A stretch of 64,000 bases of DNA from Undibacterium sp. (GTDB lineage Bacteria > Pseudomonadota > Gammaproteobacteria > Burkholderiales > Burkholderiaceae_D): NCBI GenBank assembly GCA_030645915.1, contig JAUSNO010000036.1, positions 1 through 64,000 of the forward strand. Reading direction: 5' to 3'. Made by a program: the position numbers and the translations under genes. The notes beneath the pieces are model-generated. The model was not told where the DNA came from, made no database searches, and worked only from the letters and a program-made list of their open reading frames with translations. Below are positions 35,978 to 45,834 of the stretch, piece after piece (the stretch's first letter is position 1; each line of letters starts with the position of its first letter).

Positions 35978-37957
35978 TTATTTTAGCAGCCTCTGTTCTG
36001 CTCTCGCGACACTTTCCGCCGTGCCGCGCACCACGATGATGTCCGCTTCCTGCAAGACGATGTCATCTTGTTGCTCCAGCCTTTGTTTGCCACGGCGCAA
36101 AGTCGTCACATCCACACCCAGCGCATCCAAATGCAAGGATGCAAGCGTTTTGCCTACGGCTTTGGCGCGCTCGGTCAGGGCGACGGTATGCAGCCGAACC
36201 TGCATACTCTCCGGCCCCTCATCGCTGGCGCCATGAAAAAACCCCCTGAGCGACTCGTAGCGCTTGTCACGCGCCGCCTGCACCTTGTGCACGACGCGGC
36301 GCAATGGCACCCCAAGCAAGACCAGTGCATGCGATGCCAGCATGAGGCTGCCCTCCATCAATTCAGGCACGACCTCGGTCGCTCCGGCTGCACGCAATTG
36401 ATCCAGATCGGTGTCGTCATGGCTGCGCACAATCACTGGCAAACCGGGGTTAAGCTCATGCACAAAATGGAGAATTTTAAGCGCCGACGCAGTGTTGGTA
36501 TAGGTAATGACCAAAGCCGCCGCCCGGTTGATGCCCGCGGCTAACAAACTCTCGCGCCGCCCTGCATCACCGTAAGAGACATTGGCACCAGCCAGCTGCG
36601 CCTCGCGGATGCGATCCGGGTCCAGATCCAGCGCCTGGTAATCTATGTTTTCTTCCGACAGCAGACGCGCCAGGCTTTGCCCGCTGCGGCCAAAGCCGGC
36701 GATGATGACATGCTTTTTTGTACTCATGCTGCGCGCCGCAATTTGCGTGAGCGCCAGCGATTGCATCATCCATTCATTGGCCGACAGCTTCAGCACGATC
36801 GCATCCGATTTCGCCAGGATCAAAGGCGAGATCAGCATCGACAACACCATGGAAGCAAGGATCAATTGCAGCAACAATGGGTCAACCAACTTCAAACCAC
36901 CGGCCTGATTCAGCAAGACAAAGCCAAACTCACCAGCCTGCGCCAAACCCAGGCCGGTACGCAATGCCACGCTGGTTGATCCGCCAAAGGCACGCGACAA
37001 GGCGGTAATCAAGCCAAATTTCAACAACACCGGGCCTGTCAGCAGGAGCAACATCAGCCAGCCATGCTCAAGCACCAGCCTCACATTGAGCAGCATGCCG
37101 ATGGTGATGAAAAACAAACCGAGCAGAACATCGCGGAAGGACTTGATATCCTCTTCCACCTGATGCTTGTATTCAGTTTCTGAAATCAGCATGCCGGCGA
37201 CAAAGGCCCCCAGCGCCAGCGACAAACCCGCGCGCTCGGTCAGCCATGCCGCCCCCAGTGTGATCAGCAGCAGATTGAGCATGAACAATTCTTGCGAGCG
37301 TCGCTTGACGACAATACTTAACCAACCACGCACCAGTTTTTGCCCCAGAAAAAACAGCAAAAACAACACCAATGCCGCTTTGCCACTTGCCCAGGCCAGG
37401 GTTTCCACCAAATTATCGGCACCTGAGGCAAGCGCGGGCACCAGAATCAACAAGGGAACCACGGCCAGATCCTGAAACAACAAGACGCTGATGATCTGGC
37501 GTCCATGCGGACTTTCCAATTCAAGCCGTTCAGTGAGCATTTTGGAAACAATGGCCGTGGAAGACATCGCCAGCGCACCACCCAGCGCAAATGCGGCTTG
37601 CCAGCTGATCTGAAACTGCCTGGGCAGAGAGTAGGCGGCAACCAAAGCACAGAGCATGGTGACGGCGATGGTCGTGATGACCTGCGCCATTCCCAAACCA
37701 AAGACCGCACGCCGCATGGACAGCAGCTTAGGCAGGGAAAATTCCAGCCCGATAGAAAACATTAAAAACACTACGCCAAATTCAGCCAGCTGGTGGGTCG
37801 CCGAACTTTCCTGCGCCCATCCAAAACCATGCGGACCGATTAGAATCCCCACCACCAGATAACCCAGCATGGGTGGCAATTGCATCATGCGAAAAGCGAC
37901 CACCCCGAGTACGGCAGCGCCTAAAAGTAATAATGTGGTGTCTAAGGCATTCATCAT
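35978..37957 (-). CDS. Monovalent cation:proton antiporter, CPA2 family (KefB/KefC-like)
   Basis: A 659-residue protein: an Na/H-exchanger-type membrane domain of about 12 helices (residues 1-385), a TrkA-N (RCK) nucleotide-binding domain (HVIIAGFGRSGQSLARLL, GxGxxG pattern), and a C-terminal TrkA-C domain (575-659). The architecture fits ligand-gated potassium efflux. The partner subunit KefF/KefG is absent nearby. It is divergent from kdsD, the usual arrangement in this group. Confidence 0.9.
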   Translation of the reverse strand: MMNALDTTLLLLGAAVLGVVAFRMMQLPPMLGYLVVGILIGPHGFGWAQESSATHQLAEFGVVFLMFSIGLEFSLPKLLSMRRAVFGLGMAQVITTIAVTMLCALVAAYSLPRQFQISWQAAFALGGALAMSSTAIVSKMLTERLELESPHGRQIISVLLFQDLAVVPLLILVPALASGADNLVETLAWASGKAALVLFLLFFLGQKLVRGWLSIVVKRRSQELFMLNLLLITLGAAWLTERAGLSLALGAFVAGMLISETEYKHQVEEDIKSFRDVLLGLFFITIGMLLNVRLVLEHGWLMLLLLTGPVLLKFGLITALSRAFGGSTSVALRTGLGLAQAGEFGFVLLNQAGGLKLVDPLLLQLILASMVLSMLISPLILAKSDAIVLKLSANEWMMQSLALTQIAARSMSTKKHVIIAGFGRSGQSLARLLSEENIDYQALDLDPDRIREAQLAGANVSYGDAGRRESLLAAGINRAAALVITYTNTASALKILHFVHELNPGLPVIVRSHDDTDLDQLRAAGATEVVPELMEGSLMLASHALVLLGVPLRRVVHKVQAARDKRYESLRGFFHGASDEGPESMQVRLHTVALTERAKAVGKTLASLHLDALGVDVTTLRRGKQRLEQQDDIVLQEADIIVVRGTAESVARAEQRLLK

Positions 37958-38066
37958 CTTATTATTGCCGATTTAGAAGCAATACAGGTCGTCATGCCAT
38001 GAACAATATTCTCATCATTGCAACTGGCAGAGTTCTTGCTTGATAAAATTCGTTTATACTTTGCGT

Positions 38067-39086
38067 ATGAGTACTCAACACGCCCCCTCCCCTACCACCG
38101 ATGCCGCTGCGGCGCATGCGCTGCAACTTGCCTGCGAAACGCTGCAAATTGAAGCGGATGCCATTCTGACCCTCAAACAAAGACTGACTGGCGTTCATGC
38201 AGCGGCCTTTACCAAGGCGATTTCACTGCTCTTGCATTGCGAAGGTCGGGTGGTGGTATCGGGCATAGGAAAATCTGGCCACATTGCACGCAAAATAGCG
38301 GCCACTTTCGCCTCGACAGGCACGCCATCTTTCTTTGTCCACGCTGCGGAAGCCGCGCATGGTGATCTGGGTATGGTGACTTCGCAGGATGTGTTTATCG
38401 CCATCTCATATTCCGGCGAAGCCTCAGAGCTGATGTCCATTTTGCCGACCATCAAACGACTTGGCGTGAAATTGATTGCCATGACAGGTAACGCAGAATC
38501 AAGTCTCGCCAAGCTTGCCGATATCCATCTGAGCGTACAGGTCGATAAGGAAGCCTGCCCGCTGAATCTGGCGCCCACCGCCAGCACTACCGTTACGCTG
38601 GCCATGGGCGATGCTTTGGCCGTAGCCGTCCTTGATGCGCGCGGATTTCGCGAAGAAGATTTTGCCCGCTCCCATCCAGGCGGCACTTTAGGGCGCCGTC
38701 TGCTTACCCACGTACGCGATGTGATGCGCACCGGCGACGCCATTCCTCAGGTTTCGCCAGAAACCAAGCTATCGACAGCATTATTGGAAATCACGCAAAA
38801 AGGCATGGCGATGACAGCGATAGTCGATCAGGACCAGCATATTATTGGCGTGTTTACCGATGGCGATTTGCGCCGCCTGATGGAAAAATTACAAGATTTT
38901 TCACAACTAAAAATCTCCGATGTCATGCGCAGCAATCCGCGCAGCATTCGCCCCGAACAACTCGCGGTAGAAGCCGTCGAGGTTATGGAAACGCATAGAA
39001 TCAACCAATTACTGGTGGCTGACGAGAGTGGCAAATTAGTCGGTGCCTTGCATATCCACGACCTTACCCGCGCCAAGGTGATTTGA
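38067..39086 (+). CDS. kdsD: Arabinose-5-phosphate isomerase
   Basis: A 339-residue enzyme that makes arabinose 5-phosphate from ribulose 5-phosphate, the first step to Kdo of LPS. An N-terminal SIS domain (GIGKSGHIARKIA, AAHGDLGM) is followed by two CBS domains (VRDVMRTGD, ISDVMRSNP). It is first in a run kdsD-kdsC-lptC-lptA-lptB-rpoN with overlaps or tiny gaps. An ATG at 38067 is preferred to the TTG nine codons earlier. Confidence 0.95.
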   Translation: MSTQHAPSPTTDAAAAHALQLACETLQIEADAILTLKQRLTGVHAAAFTKAISLLLHCEGRVVVSGIGKSGHIARKIAATFASTGTPSFFVHAAEAAHGDLGMVTSQDVFIAISYSGEASELMSILPTIKRLGVKLIAMTGNAESSLAKLADIHLSVQVDKEACPLNLAPTASTTVTLAMGDALAVAVLDARGFREEDFARSHPGGTLGRRLLTHVRDVMRTGDAIPQVSPETKLSTALLEITQKGMAMTAIVDQDQHIIGVFTDGDLRRLMEKLQDFSQLKISDVMRSNPRSIRPEQLAVEAVEVMETHRINQLLVADESGKLVGALHIHDLTRAKVI

Positions 39087-39628
39087 TGAACACATCCAGC
39101 AACAATATCGCCGCATTAAAAAAAGCCGCACTGGTTAAATTAATGGTCTTTGACGTCGATGGCATCCTTACCGATGGCAGCCTGCATTTTGGCCCGGACG
39201 GCGAGGCGCTAAAGACGTTTAATGTGCTGGACGGCCAGGGCATCAAGCTACTGCAGGAAGCGGGCGTTATCACCGCCATTATTAGCGCACGTCAGTCGCC
39301 CATCGTTGCCAAACGTGCTGCCGATCTCGGAATCACCCATTTAATGCAGGGCATCCACGACAAAAAAGAAGCCTTTTTGGAATTGATCGCGGTGCTGTCT
39401 GTGGCGCCGGAACACTGCGGATTCATTGGCGATGATGTGATCGATCTACCCGTGTTGTCGCGCGTGGGTTTTGCTGCCAGCGTACCTAATGGGCATGCGG
39501 AAGTCAGATCGCGCGTCGACTATGTCACGCAGGCTTCCGGTGGAAATGGTGCCGCGCGCGAAATCTGTGATTTCATTTTGCAGGCGCTGGGTAAATACGA
39601 CCTGGTCTTAACCCGTTTCCTAAAATGA
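39086..39628 (+). CDS. kdsC: 3-deoxy-D-manno-octulosonate 8-phosphate phosphatase
   Basis: A 180-residue HAD-family phosphatase that gives Kdo from Kdo 8-phosphate. HAD motif I is DVDGILTDG with both catalytic Asp residues, and motif IV is GDDVIDLPV. No cap domain is present, as expected for the C0 tetramer type. Its ATG overlaps the kdsD stop (TGATG) and its stop overlaps lptC (ATGA), showing tight translational coupling. Confidence 0.95.
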   Translation: MNTSSNNIAALKKAALVKLMVFDVDGILTDGSLHFGPDGEALKTFNVLDGQGIKLLQEAGVITAIISARQSPIVAKRAADLGITHLMQGIHDKKEAFLELIAVLSVAPEHCGFIGDDVIDLPVLSRVGFAASVPNGHAEVRSRVDYVTQASGGNGAAREICDFILQALGKYDLVLTRFLK

Positions 39629-40266
39629 AATATACCCTCAGCGCCGACCGATTTCGCACCTGGCTCGCCGTTTTTTTATTGGCGCTGGTTGTGCTCGGCA
39701 GTTTTTGGAAACTGGAAATTTTAAGGCGCAACGACAATGAAGGAAATTCTCGCGCTTCCGCCCGTAGCGAACCGGATTATTATGTAGAGAAATTCAGTTT
39801 CATTCGTTTACCTAACAATGGAAAAGCGAATTATCTGATTACAGGTGACCGTCTGACTCATCATCCGGTCAATGATGATTTTGAAATTAAACAACCGCGC
39901 ATTAATAGTTTCGACGCAAACAAAGCGCCGTTGAACATCCGGGCTGATCGCGCCATTGTCGAACAAAAAAATATGGTAATGACGCCGAGCCGTGAGCATG
40001 ACCAGATCCATTTGCAAGGAAACGTTCAGGCAGAGAGACCGGAGACGGCAAATTCAACATACATGAAATTGCAGTCAGAATATCTGCTCATGCTGCCAGA
40101 TGAAAATAAGATGAAAACCGACCAGGCAGTCAGTCTGATCACTAGCAGCTCCGAGATCCACGCCATTGGCATGATTGCCGATAACTCAACTCAGCAAATA
40201 CAGTTATTGAGCAAGGTACGCGCTAGTTTTAGCAAAGCGGGCAACGGCACAAGGCCCAAATCATAA
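39625..40266 (+). CDS. lptC: LPS export system protein LptC
   Basis: A 213-residue bitopic inner-membrane protein: one N-terminal helix (FRTWLAVFLLALVVLGSFW) and a periplasmic beta-jellyroll that takes LPS from the LptBFG complex and passes it to LptA. The conserved YYVEKFSF and ITGDRLTHHP segments are present. It overlaps kdsC by four bases. lptF and lptG are not in the window. Confidence 0.93.
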   Translation: MKYTLSADRFRTWLAVFLLALVVLGSFWKLEILRRNDNEGNSRASARSEPDYYVEKFSFIRLPNNGKANYLITGDRLTHHPVNDDFEIKQPRINSFDANKAPLNIRADRAIVEQKNMVMTPSREHDQIHLQGNVQAERPETANSTYMKLQSEYLLMLPDENKMKTDQAVSLITSSSEIHAIGMIADNSTQQIQLLSKVRASFSKAGNGTRPKS

Positions 40267-40284
40267 TTTATCCGAGAACTTCAC

Positions 40285-40872
40285 ATGCGCACACACTACC
40301 CCGCTTCACCCTCCCACTTGCGACAATTATTATTGCTGCTGGTTTGTTTTATGCCGATGCTGGAAGCCTCTGCCGAAAAGGCGGACAGCTTAAAAAAGGC
40401 CGAATTTAGTGCGGAATACACTGTTATTGACGGGAAGAAAAATACCACGACCTTGTCTGGCCATGTCGAGCTGACACGTGGCAGCATGATAGTCCAGGCT
40501 GATCGTGCGGTTTTTGCTGAAACCTCAGAAAAATCTCGAAATTTCATCCTTTACGGCACGGCTGGTGAACAGGTATTTTTTCGCCAGAAGCGCGATGGCG
40601 GTCCCGATTTATGGCTGGAAGGATTCGCGGATCGGGTTGAATATGATGAGAAAACTGAATTGGTCAAATTCATCGCCAAAGCGCGGGTCCGCTATCTGGA
40701 AGGAAAAAGAGTCACTCAAGAGCAAGTGGGTGAATTCCTCTCGTACGATAGTTTGAACGATGTATTCGTCGCGACCAATTCCAGCTCTGGCAAGCATATT
40801 CCCGGTGCTGGCCGCGTCACGCTGACGATAGAACCCAAGATCGAACCAAAAAACGAAAAAAAATCCAACTGA
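40285..40872 (+). CDS. lptA: LPS export periplasmic protein LptA
   Basis: A 195-residue protein with a signal peptide (cleavage after EASA) and an OstA-type jellyroll that forms the periplasmic LPS bridge. TTLSGHVELTRGSMIVQADR and later LWLEGFADRVEYDEKTE are family motifs. The last 20 residues are Lys/Glu-rich. lptB starts one base after its stop. Confidence 0.93.
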   Translation: MRTHYPASPSHLRQLLLLLVCFMPMLEASAEKADSLKKAEFSAEYTVIDGKKNTTTLSGHVELTRGSMIVQADRAVFAETSEKSRNFILYGTAGEQVFFRQKRDGGPDLWLEGFADRVEYDEKTELVKFIAKARVRYLEGKRVTQEQVGEFLSYDSLNDVFVATNSSSGKHIPGAGRVTLTIEPKIEPKNEKKSN

Positions 40873-40873
40873 T

Positions 40874-41617
40874 ATGACAAGCACACTCGTCGTCCAAGGT
40901 CTGCAAAAACGCTATGGCGCCCGCCAGGTAGTGCGCGATGTTTCGCTGCAGGTAAAAAGCGGTGAAGTCGTTGGCCTGCTAGGCCCGAATGGCGCAGGCA
41001 AAACTACCTCGTTCTACATGATCGTTGGCCTGGTGCCATCTGACGCAGGGAAGATCGATGTGGATGGCGTTGACATTTCTCACCTGCCTATTCATCAGCG
41101 CGCCAAACTGGGCTTATCTTACCTGCCACAAGAGGCGTCTGTCTTTCGCAAATTATCGGTGGAGGATAATATTCGTGCAGTGCTCGAATTGCAAAAAGAT
41201 GAACACGGCAAATCCCTGTCCAAGCCTGCAATCGACCAGCGTCTCGATACCTTGCTGGCCGAATTGCAAATCGACGGCATACGAGAAAATCAGGCTTTAT
41301 CCTTGTCTGGCGGTGAGCGCCGACGAGTGGAAATCGCTCGCGCCCTCGCCACCAATCCACGCTTTGTGCTGCTCGATGAACCATTCGCAGGTGTTGATCC
41401 GATTGCAGTCATCGAGATACAACGCATCGTCCGGTTTTTAAAAGAACGCGGCATCGGCGTCTTAATTACCGACCATAATGTGCGTGAAACGCTGGGCATT
41501 TGTGATCACGCCTGCATCATCAATCAAGGCGCGGTGCTGGCAAGCGGCAGTCCCGATGAAATCATCAAAAATGAATCCGTAAGGCGTGTTTATTTGGGAG
41601 AGCATTTCCGCATGTAG
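40874..41617 (+). CDS. lptB: LPS export ABC transporter ATP-binding protein LptB
   Basis: A 247-residue cytoplasmic ATPase that powers LPS extraction with LptF and LptG. The Walker A is GPNGAGKTT, the signature is LSGGERRRVEIARAL and the Walker B is FVLLDEPFAGVDP, all canonical. The C-terminal SVRRVYLGEHFRM is typical. It sits between lptA and rpoN. Confidence 0.96.
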   Translation: MTSTLVVQGLQKRYGARQVVRDVSLQVKSGEVVGLLGPNGAGKTTSFYMIVGLVPSDAGKIDVDGVDISHLPIHQRAKLGLSYLPQEASVFRKLSVEDNIRAVLELQKDEHGKSLSKPAIDQRLDTLLAELQIDGIRENQALSLSGGERRRVEIARALATNPRFVLLDEPFAGVDPIAVIEIQRIVRFLKERGIGVLITDHNVRETLGICDHACIINQGAVLASGSPDEIIKNESVRRVYLGEHFRM

Positions 41618-41632
41618 CGGGAATCTATCACC

Positions 41633-43123
41633 ATGAAGCAAAGCCTGCAGCTACGCACCTCGCAACATCTGGCACTGACACCTCAGTTACAGCAATCAAT
41701 ACGTTTGCTGCAATTATCGACGCTGGAACTGCACCAGGAACTCGAAACCCTGCTGATCGAAAATCCCTTGCTGGAGCGGGTCGATGACCCCCTCGATAGT
41801 GCAGTACGCTTGCTCGCCGATGGCGCAATCAGCTCCTCGACGAATCAATCCGAATCAGAATTTGGGCCGACAGCTGAACAAGATGCAGCTACATCGCCGT
41901 CGACAGAAAATGGTGAGAATGCAGAGATTGCAGCGCCAACCGAGACCACCAGCGCAAACGAAGAAGAATGGTCGTTTGACGAGACACCACAAGGAAGTAA
42001 ATCATCAGAAGAAGATGAAGGCCGCCCTCAGCTTGAAGCGGCTCAGATCACGCTTAAAGAACACTTGCTGGAGCAAATGCGCGTCAACATCCGCGAGATA
42101 CGTGACCGCGGCTTGATAGAGCTCATCATTGATGCGCTTGATGACAATGGCTACCTGACAGAATCATTAGAAGAAATCCATGGAAGTCTGCCATTGGAAT
42201 TGTGCGTCGAGCCGGAAGATTTATCGTATGCGCTAGCGATGCTGCAAAGCTTTGACCCGTCAGGTGTTGGCGCCCGCACCCCATCCGAATGTCTTGCCTT
42301 GCAAATAAAAAGACTGCCGAAAATCCCGTTTGTCACTCGTCGACTGGCGCTCGCCATTGTAGAGACACAGTTACTGCTATTTGCGCAACGCGATTTCACC
42401 AAACTCAGAAAAATTCTCAGTTGCGATGATGAAGATTTACGCGAGGCACAAGTTGTTATCCGGCTATGCAATCCCAAACCAGGCGCTGATTTTGGCGCGA
42501 CCTCGTCGGACTATGTCGTGCCCGATGTGATTGTCAAGAAGTGTGGTGACGGCTGGCAGGTTTTACTCAATCAAGATGTCATGCCTAAACTTCGCGTCAA
42601 TAGCATGTATGCCAACATCATGAAGCAAAACCGCGGCGATGGCAGCCTTACCCCGCAGCTGCAGGAAGCACGCTGGCTAATCAAAAATATGCGCCAACGC
42701 TTCGACACTATTTTGCGTGTAGCGCAGGCGATAGTAGAAAGGCAACGCAGTTTCTTCACGCATGGGGCAGTTGCAATGCGCCCCCTTGTTTTGCGCGAAA
42801 TTGCTGATACACTAGGATTACACGAGAGCACAATTTCTCGTGTTACGACGCAGAAATACATGCTTACGCCGCATGGTATGTTTGAGTTGAAATATTTCTT
42901 CGGTAGCCACGTCGCAACGGAAACGGGAGGAGAAGCATCATCAACAGCGATACGTGCACTCATCAAACAATTGATAGGAGCAGAAAACCAGAAAAGCCCA
43001 CTCTCTGACAGTAAAATTGCAGACATGTTGGGTGAACAAGGGATGGTCATTGCCCGCCGTACGGTAGCCAAGTATCGGGAAGCCCTTAAGATTCCCCCAG
43101 TCAGTTTGCGAAAATCTTTATAG
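41633..43123 (+). CDS. rpoN: RNA polymerase sigma-54 factor
   Basis: A 496-residue sigma factor for activator-dependent promoters. N-terminal region I is Gln/Leu-rich (QLRTSQHLALTPQLQQSIRL), an acidic region II covers about 60-130, then come the core-binding domain, the HTH (LHESTISRVTTQKYM) and the RpoN box ARRTVAKYRE near the end. Its place after lptB and before hpf is standard. Type IV pilus genes in the window are a plausible, but unproven, target in this group. Confidence 0.97.
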   Translation: MKQSLQLRTSQHLALTPQLQQSIRLLQLSTLELHQELETLLIENPLLERVDDPLDSAVRLLADGAISSSTNQSESEFGPTAEQDAATSPSTENGENAEIAAPTETTSANEEEWSFDETPQGSKSSEEDEGRPQLEAAQITLKEHLLEQMRVNIREIRDRGLIELIIDALDDNGYLTESLEEIHGSLPLELCVEPEDLSYALAMLQSFDPSGVGARTPSECLALQIKRLPKIPFVTRRLALAIVETQLLLFAQRDFTKLRKILSCDDEDLREAQVVIRLCNPKPGADFGATSSDYVVPDVIVKKCGDGWQVLLNQDVMPKLRVNSMYANIMKQNRGDGSLTPQLQEARWLIKNMRQRFDTILRVAQAIVERQRSFFTHGAVAMRPLVLREIADTLGLHESTISRVTTQKYMLTPHGMFELKYFFGSHVATETGGEASSTAIRALIKQLIGAENQKSPLSDSKIADMLGEQGMVIARRTVAKYREALKIPPVSLRKSL

Positions 43124-43231
43124 AAAAGTTCTTGAAATTTTGCTTTAAATTGCCATATATGATTTAGCTCAAATAGTTTTTGTAAAATGAGCGCATCGTA
43201 GCAGCAAGCAACATCACCATAGGAGCGTTTT

Positions 43232-43579
43232 ATGAATCTCACCATCAGTGGTCATCACCTTGAAGTAACTCCTGCAATTCGCGAACATGTACAAAACAAG
43301 CTGGAACGTATCAGGCGACACTTCGATCAAGTCATTGATATCGCCGTCACCCTGACGGTCGACAAGCTCCGAGAAAAGGACAAACGTCACAAGGCAGACA
43401 TCAATCTGCACATCAGCGGTAAAGATATACACGTAGAGAGTCTGGCACAAGACCTGTATGCGGCCATCGACACATTGATCGACAAACTCGACAGGCAAGT
43501 CATCAAACACAAAGACAAAATCCAGGAACATCAGCACGACGCGATCAAGTACATTCCTGATCCGGCATCGGCGGACTAA
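43232..43579 (+). CDS. hpf: Ribosome hibernation-promoting factor, short form (HPF/RaiA family)
   Basis: A 115-residue protein that binds the 30S decoding site and promotes ribosome dimers in stationary phase. The beta-alpha fold starts [20 protein letters not shown]; the basic helix residues ([10 protein letters not shown]) and the [11 protein letters not shown] strand are present, and no C-terminal dimerisation domain of the long form exists. AGGAG precedes the ATG. A terminator follows, and the ptsN/hprK genes usually found next are absent. Confidence 0.93.
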   Translation: MNLTISGHHLEVTPAIREHVQNKLERIRRHFDQVIDIAVTLTVDKLREKDKRHKADINLHISGKDIHVESLAQDLYAAIDTLIDKLDRQVIKHKDKIQEHQHDAIKYIPDPASAD

Positions 43580-43611
43580 ACAGCAAGTCCAATTCAACGG
43601 ATTCCAAGCAC

Positions 43612-43640
43612 AAGGACGCAGATTTGCGTCCTTTTTTATT
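43612..43640 (+). terminator. Intrinsic terminator after hpf
   Basis: AAGGACGCA pairs with TGCGTCCTT around a short GATT loop, followed by TTTTTATTT. It lies 33 bases after the hpf stop and ends the kdsD-to-hpf run. Confidence 0.85.
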
Positions 43641-43699
43641 TGCGGTGGTTTATTCGGTCATGTCGCCCCTATTAAGTCCATCATTTGATAATAAATACA

Positions 43700-43783
43700 G
43701 GCAAGCCCAACACGCACTGTTCATGCGCCTTTCCAGCATGCATTGCCTGCAGGCCGCATAGGCAGTGCGTGTTGAGCCTGCCA
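43700..43783. repeat. Dispersed palindrome copy F
   Basis: GGCAAGCCCAACACGCACTG and CATGCGCCTTTCCAG on the left; CTGCAGGCCGCATAGG and CAGTGCGTGTTGAGCCTGCC on the right. The outer arms pair well and the ends GGCA and TGCC are kept. It lies just after the hpf terminator, where the conserved cluster stops. Confidence 0.75.
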
Positions 43784-43887
43784 TATTTCAGTTTTACAAA
43801 ACCTTAAAACAGTACAATACGCATAACACCAATTTCAATCCAAATCGGGCTGAAATTACTCCACCGCCAACCAACCTAGCTATGCCC

Positions 43888-44979
43888 ATGAGCGCTTATA
43901 TCCACACTTCCGTCTGCAATAAAATTGGCTTCATCACCTTAGATCGGCCAAAAGCACTCAATTCACTGTCGCTCGATATGGTGCGAGCAATCACCGCGAG
44001 CTTAATGCAGTGGCGTGATGACGAAAACATTAACGCTGTATTCATTCATAGCAGCAGCGAGAAAGCCTTCTGCGCAGGTGGAGATATTCGATTTTTTTAT
44101 GATGTTGGTACCGAAAATCCAACAGGAGATAGCGCCTTACTGGAGGACTTTTTTACTGAAGAATATGCGCTGAACCACATGATCCATTACTATCCGAAAC
44201 CCTATGTCGCCCTGCTCAATGGAGTCGTCATGGGAGGAGGAATGGGAATTGCGCAAGCAGGCATTGCCTGTCGTTTGCGGATCGTGACCGAACGTACAAA
44301 AATGGCCATGCCGGAAGTTAATATTGGCTTGTTCCCCGACGTAGGTGGCGGTTATTTCCTGGCTCGTACACCGGGCAAACTGGGCGCTTATTTAGGATTA
44401 ACGGGCGAGATGATCAACGCATCTGACGCACTCTATGCAGACTTGGCCGACGTGTATATTCCGACCACAGAAGTACCGGCATTGATGAAAGTATTAAAAA
44501 CCAGCACAGCATCCGATATTCGTTTGGCCATCCGTGAATTCGCCGCCCCTTTTGCTGCACAAGCAAATCAAGACGACTGTAGATTGGCCACTTATCGCAA
44601 CGCAATTGATCAGCATTTTGATCAGAGTGAGGTTGCCCTGATTGTCGCCTCGCTTACCGGGGATGCTAGCGAATTTGCGCTACACACCTTAAATTTAATG
44701 CGAAAACGTTCACCTTTGCTGATGTGTGTAACACATGAACAATTACGTCGCGGCGCAAGTTTAACCGTCGCAGAATGTTTGCGTATGGAGCGCACGATGG
44801 TACGTCACTGCTTCAAGCATGGTGAGGTATTGGAAGGCATCCGCGCTTTGGTGGTAGACAAGGACAATGCACCGCAATGGTCGCCAAGCTCACTTGACGA
44901 CATTGACTCTTCTTTAATTGAAAGTTTTTTTGAGCAGGTATGGCCAGAGTATGCGCATCCATTACGGCATCTCCAGTAG
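43888..44979 (+). CDS. 3-hydroxyisobutyryl-CoA hydrolase (enoyl-CoA hydratase superfamily)
   Basis: A 363-residue crotonase-fold enzyme. AFCAGGDIRFFYD and VMGGGMGI form the oxyanion hole, and PEVNIGLFPDVGGGYFLAR with the extended C-terminal half (to about 350 residues) separates the hydrolase from 260-residue hydratases. It probably acts in valine breakdown. The start is at either of two ATGs (43882 or 43888); the frame is open to 43765 but there overlaps palindrome copy F. No other valine genes are adjacent. Confidence 0.85.
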   Translation: MSAYIHTSVCNKIGFITLDRPKALNSLSLDMVRAITASLMQWRDDENINAVFIHSSSEKAFCAGGDIRFFYDVGTENPTGDSALLEDFFTEEYALNHMIHYYPKPYVALLNGVVMGGGMGIAQAGIACRLRIVTERTKMAMPEVNIGLFPDVGGGYFLARTPGKLGAYLGLTGEMINASDALYADLADVYIPTTEVPALMKVLKTSTASDIRLAIREFAAPFAAQANQDDCRLATYRNAIDQHFDQSEVALIVASLTGDASEFALHTLNLMRKRSPLLMCVTHEQLRRGASLTVAECLRMERTMVRHCFKHGEVLEGIRALVVDKDNAPQWSPSSLDDIDSSLIESFFEQVWPEYAHPLRHLQ

Positions 44980-44989
44980 CTCAAGCAGC

Positions 44990-45020
44990 GGCAGGTAAAT
45001 GATATTTCTTTTTATCTGCC
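44990..45020. terminator. Hairpin between convergent genes
   Basis: GGCAGGTAAA pairs with TTTATCTGCC (one G-T wobble). There is no U-tract on either strand, so termination would be weak or factor-assisted. It lies between the hydrolase gene and the DUF4197 gene. Confidence 0.4.
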
Positions 45021-45097
45021 TTCAGTCACAGTTCTTCAATGGTCTAAACAAATCAAGCATACCGCCACTGACAATGCTGATTTATCTTTGGCTGGCC

Positions 45098-45808
45098 CTA
45101 TTTCAACAAGCCAAATACCTTACCGATAATTTTGCTTCCGGAACCAATCGGATCTTGACGTATGGCCTTTTCTTCTTCGGCGATCATCAGGTATAAACCA
45201 TCCAATGCGCGCTGGGTGACATAAGCTTCCACGGTGGCCTCCTGTTCAGATACAGCACCAAATTTCTGCACCTTACCCATCACTGAATTGTATTTAGCTG
45301 ACAATCCAGCCTTATCCGTGACGTTTTTCACCAAGGGTAAAAATTTAACGCCTAGAGGCGCCGCTGTTTTTTGCTTAAAAAAATCGGTAACTGACGTTTC
45401 GCCACCGGTCAGGATATTTTTCGCATCGGTCACCGACATCGACTTAACCGCATCGAGCAATAAGGGTTTAGCCATCGGTACCGCGGCTTCCGCTGCACGG
45501 TTCATGGAAACCACCAGCTCATCAAGTTGCTGGGCGTGGCCAGTCATTTTCAAAATCGGCCGTGCTTGTTCCAATCTTGCCGGAAGTAGTATCTTAACTT
45601 GATCATTATTCAAAAAGCCATTCTGTGCACCTAGCTTACCAATTGCAGCCATCGATCCTTTGTTCAGAGCCGCCTTTAGACCTGCATTCGCATCCAGGTT
45701 GCTCAGGTCGGCAAACGACGATGCCAGAGTAGTTGACGTTATACAAGCTAGCGTCATAGCTAGAAAAGTAAGCGATAGATTTGACCTGAAAAATGGGCTG
45801 CAAAACAT
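45098..45808 (-). CDS. DUF4197 domain protein, exported
   Basis: A 236-residue protein with a signal peptide (cleavage likely after LASS, near residue 31). The rest is one helical DUF4197 domain: LDANAGLKAALNKGS near the start, NRAAEAAVPMAKPLLLDAVK and ILTGGETSVTDFFK in the middle, and ALDGLYLMIAEEEKAIRQDP at the end, all typical. The function is unknown. It is last in the minus run after dgt with only 26 bases between. Confidence 0.85.
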   Translation of the reverse strand: MFCSPFFRSNLSLTFLAMTLACITSTTLASSFADLSNLDANAGLKAALNKGSMAAIGKLGAQNGFLNNDQVKILLPARLEQARPILKMTGHAQQLDELVVSMNRAAEAAVPMAKPLLLDAVKSMSVTDAKNILTGGETSVTDFFKQKTAAPLGVKFLPLVKNVTDKAGLSAKYNSVMGKVQKFGAVSEQEATVEAYVTQRALDGLYLMIAEEEKAIRQDPIGSGSKIIGKVFGLLK

Positions 45809-45834
45809 GTTGGTCTCCCAAGAAACTTTAAAAG

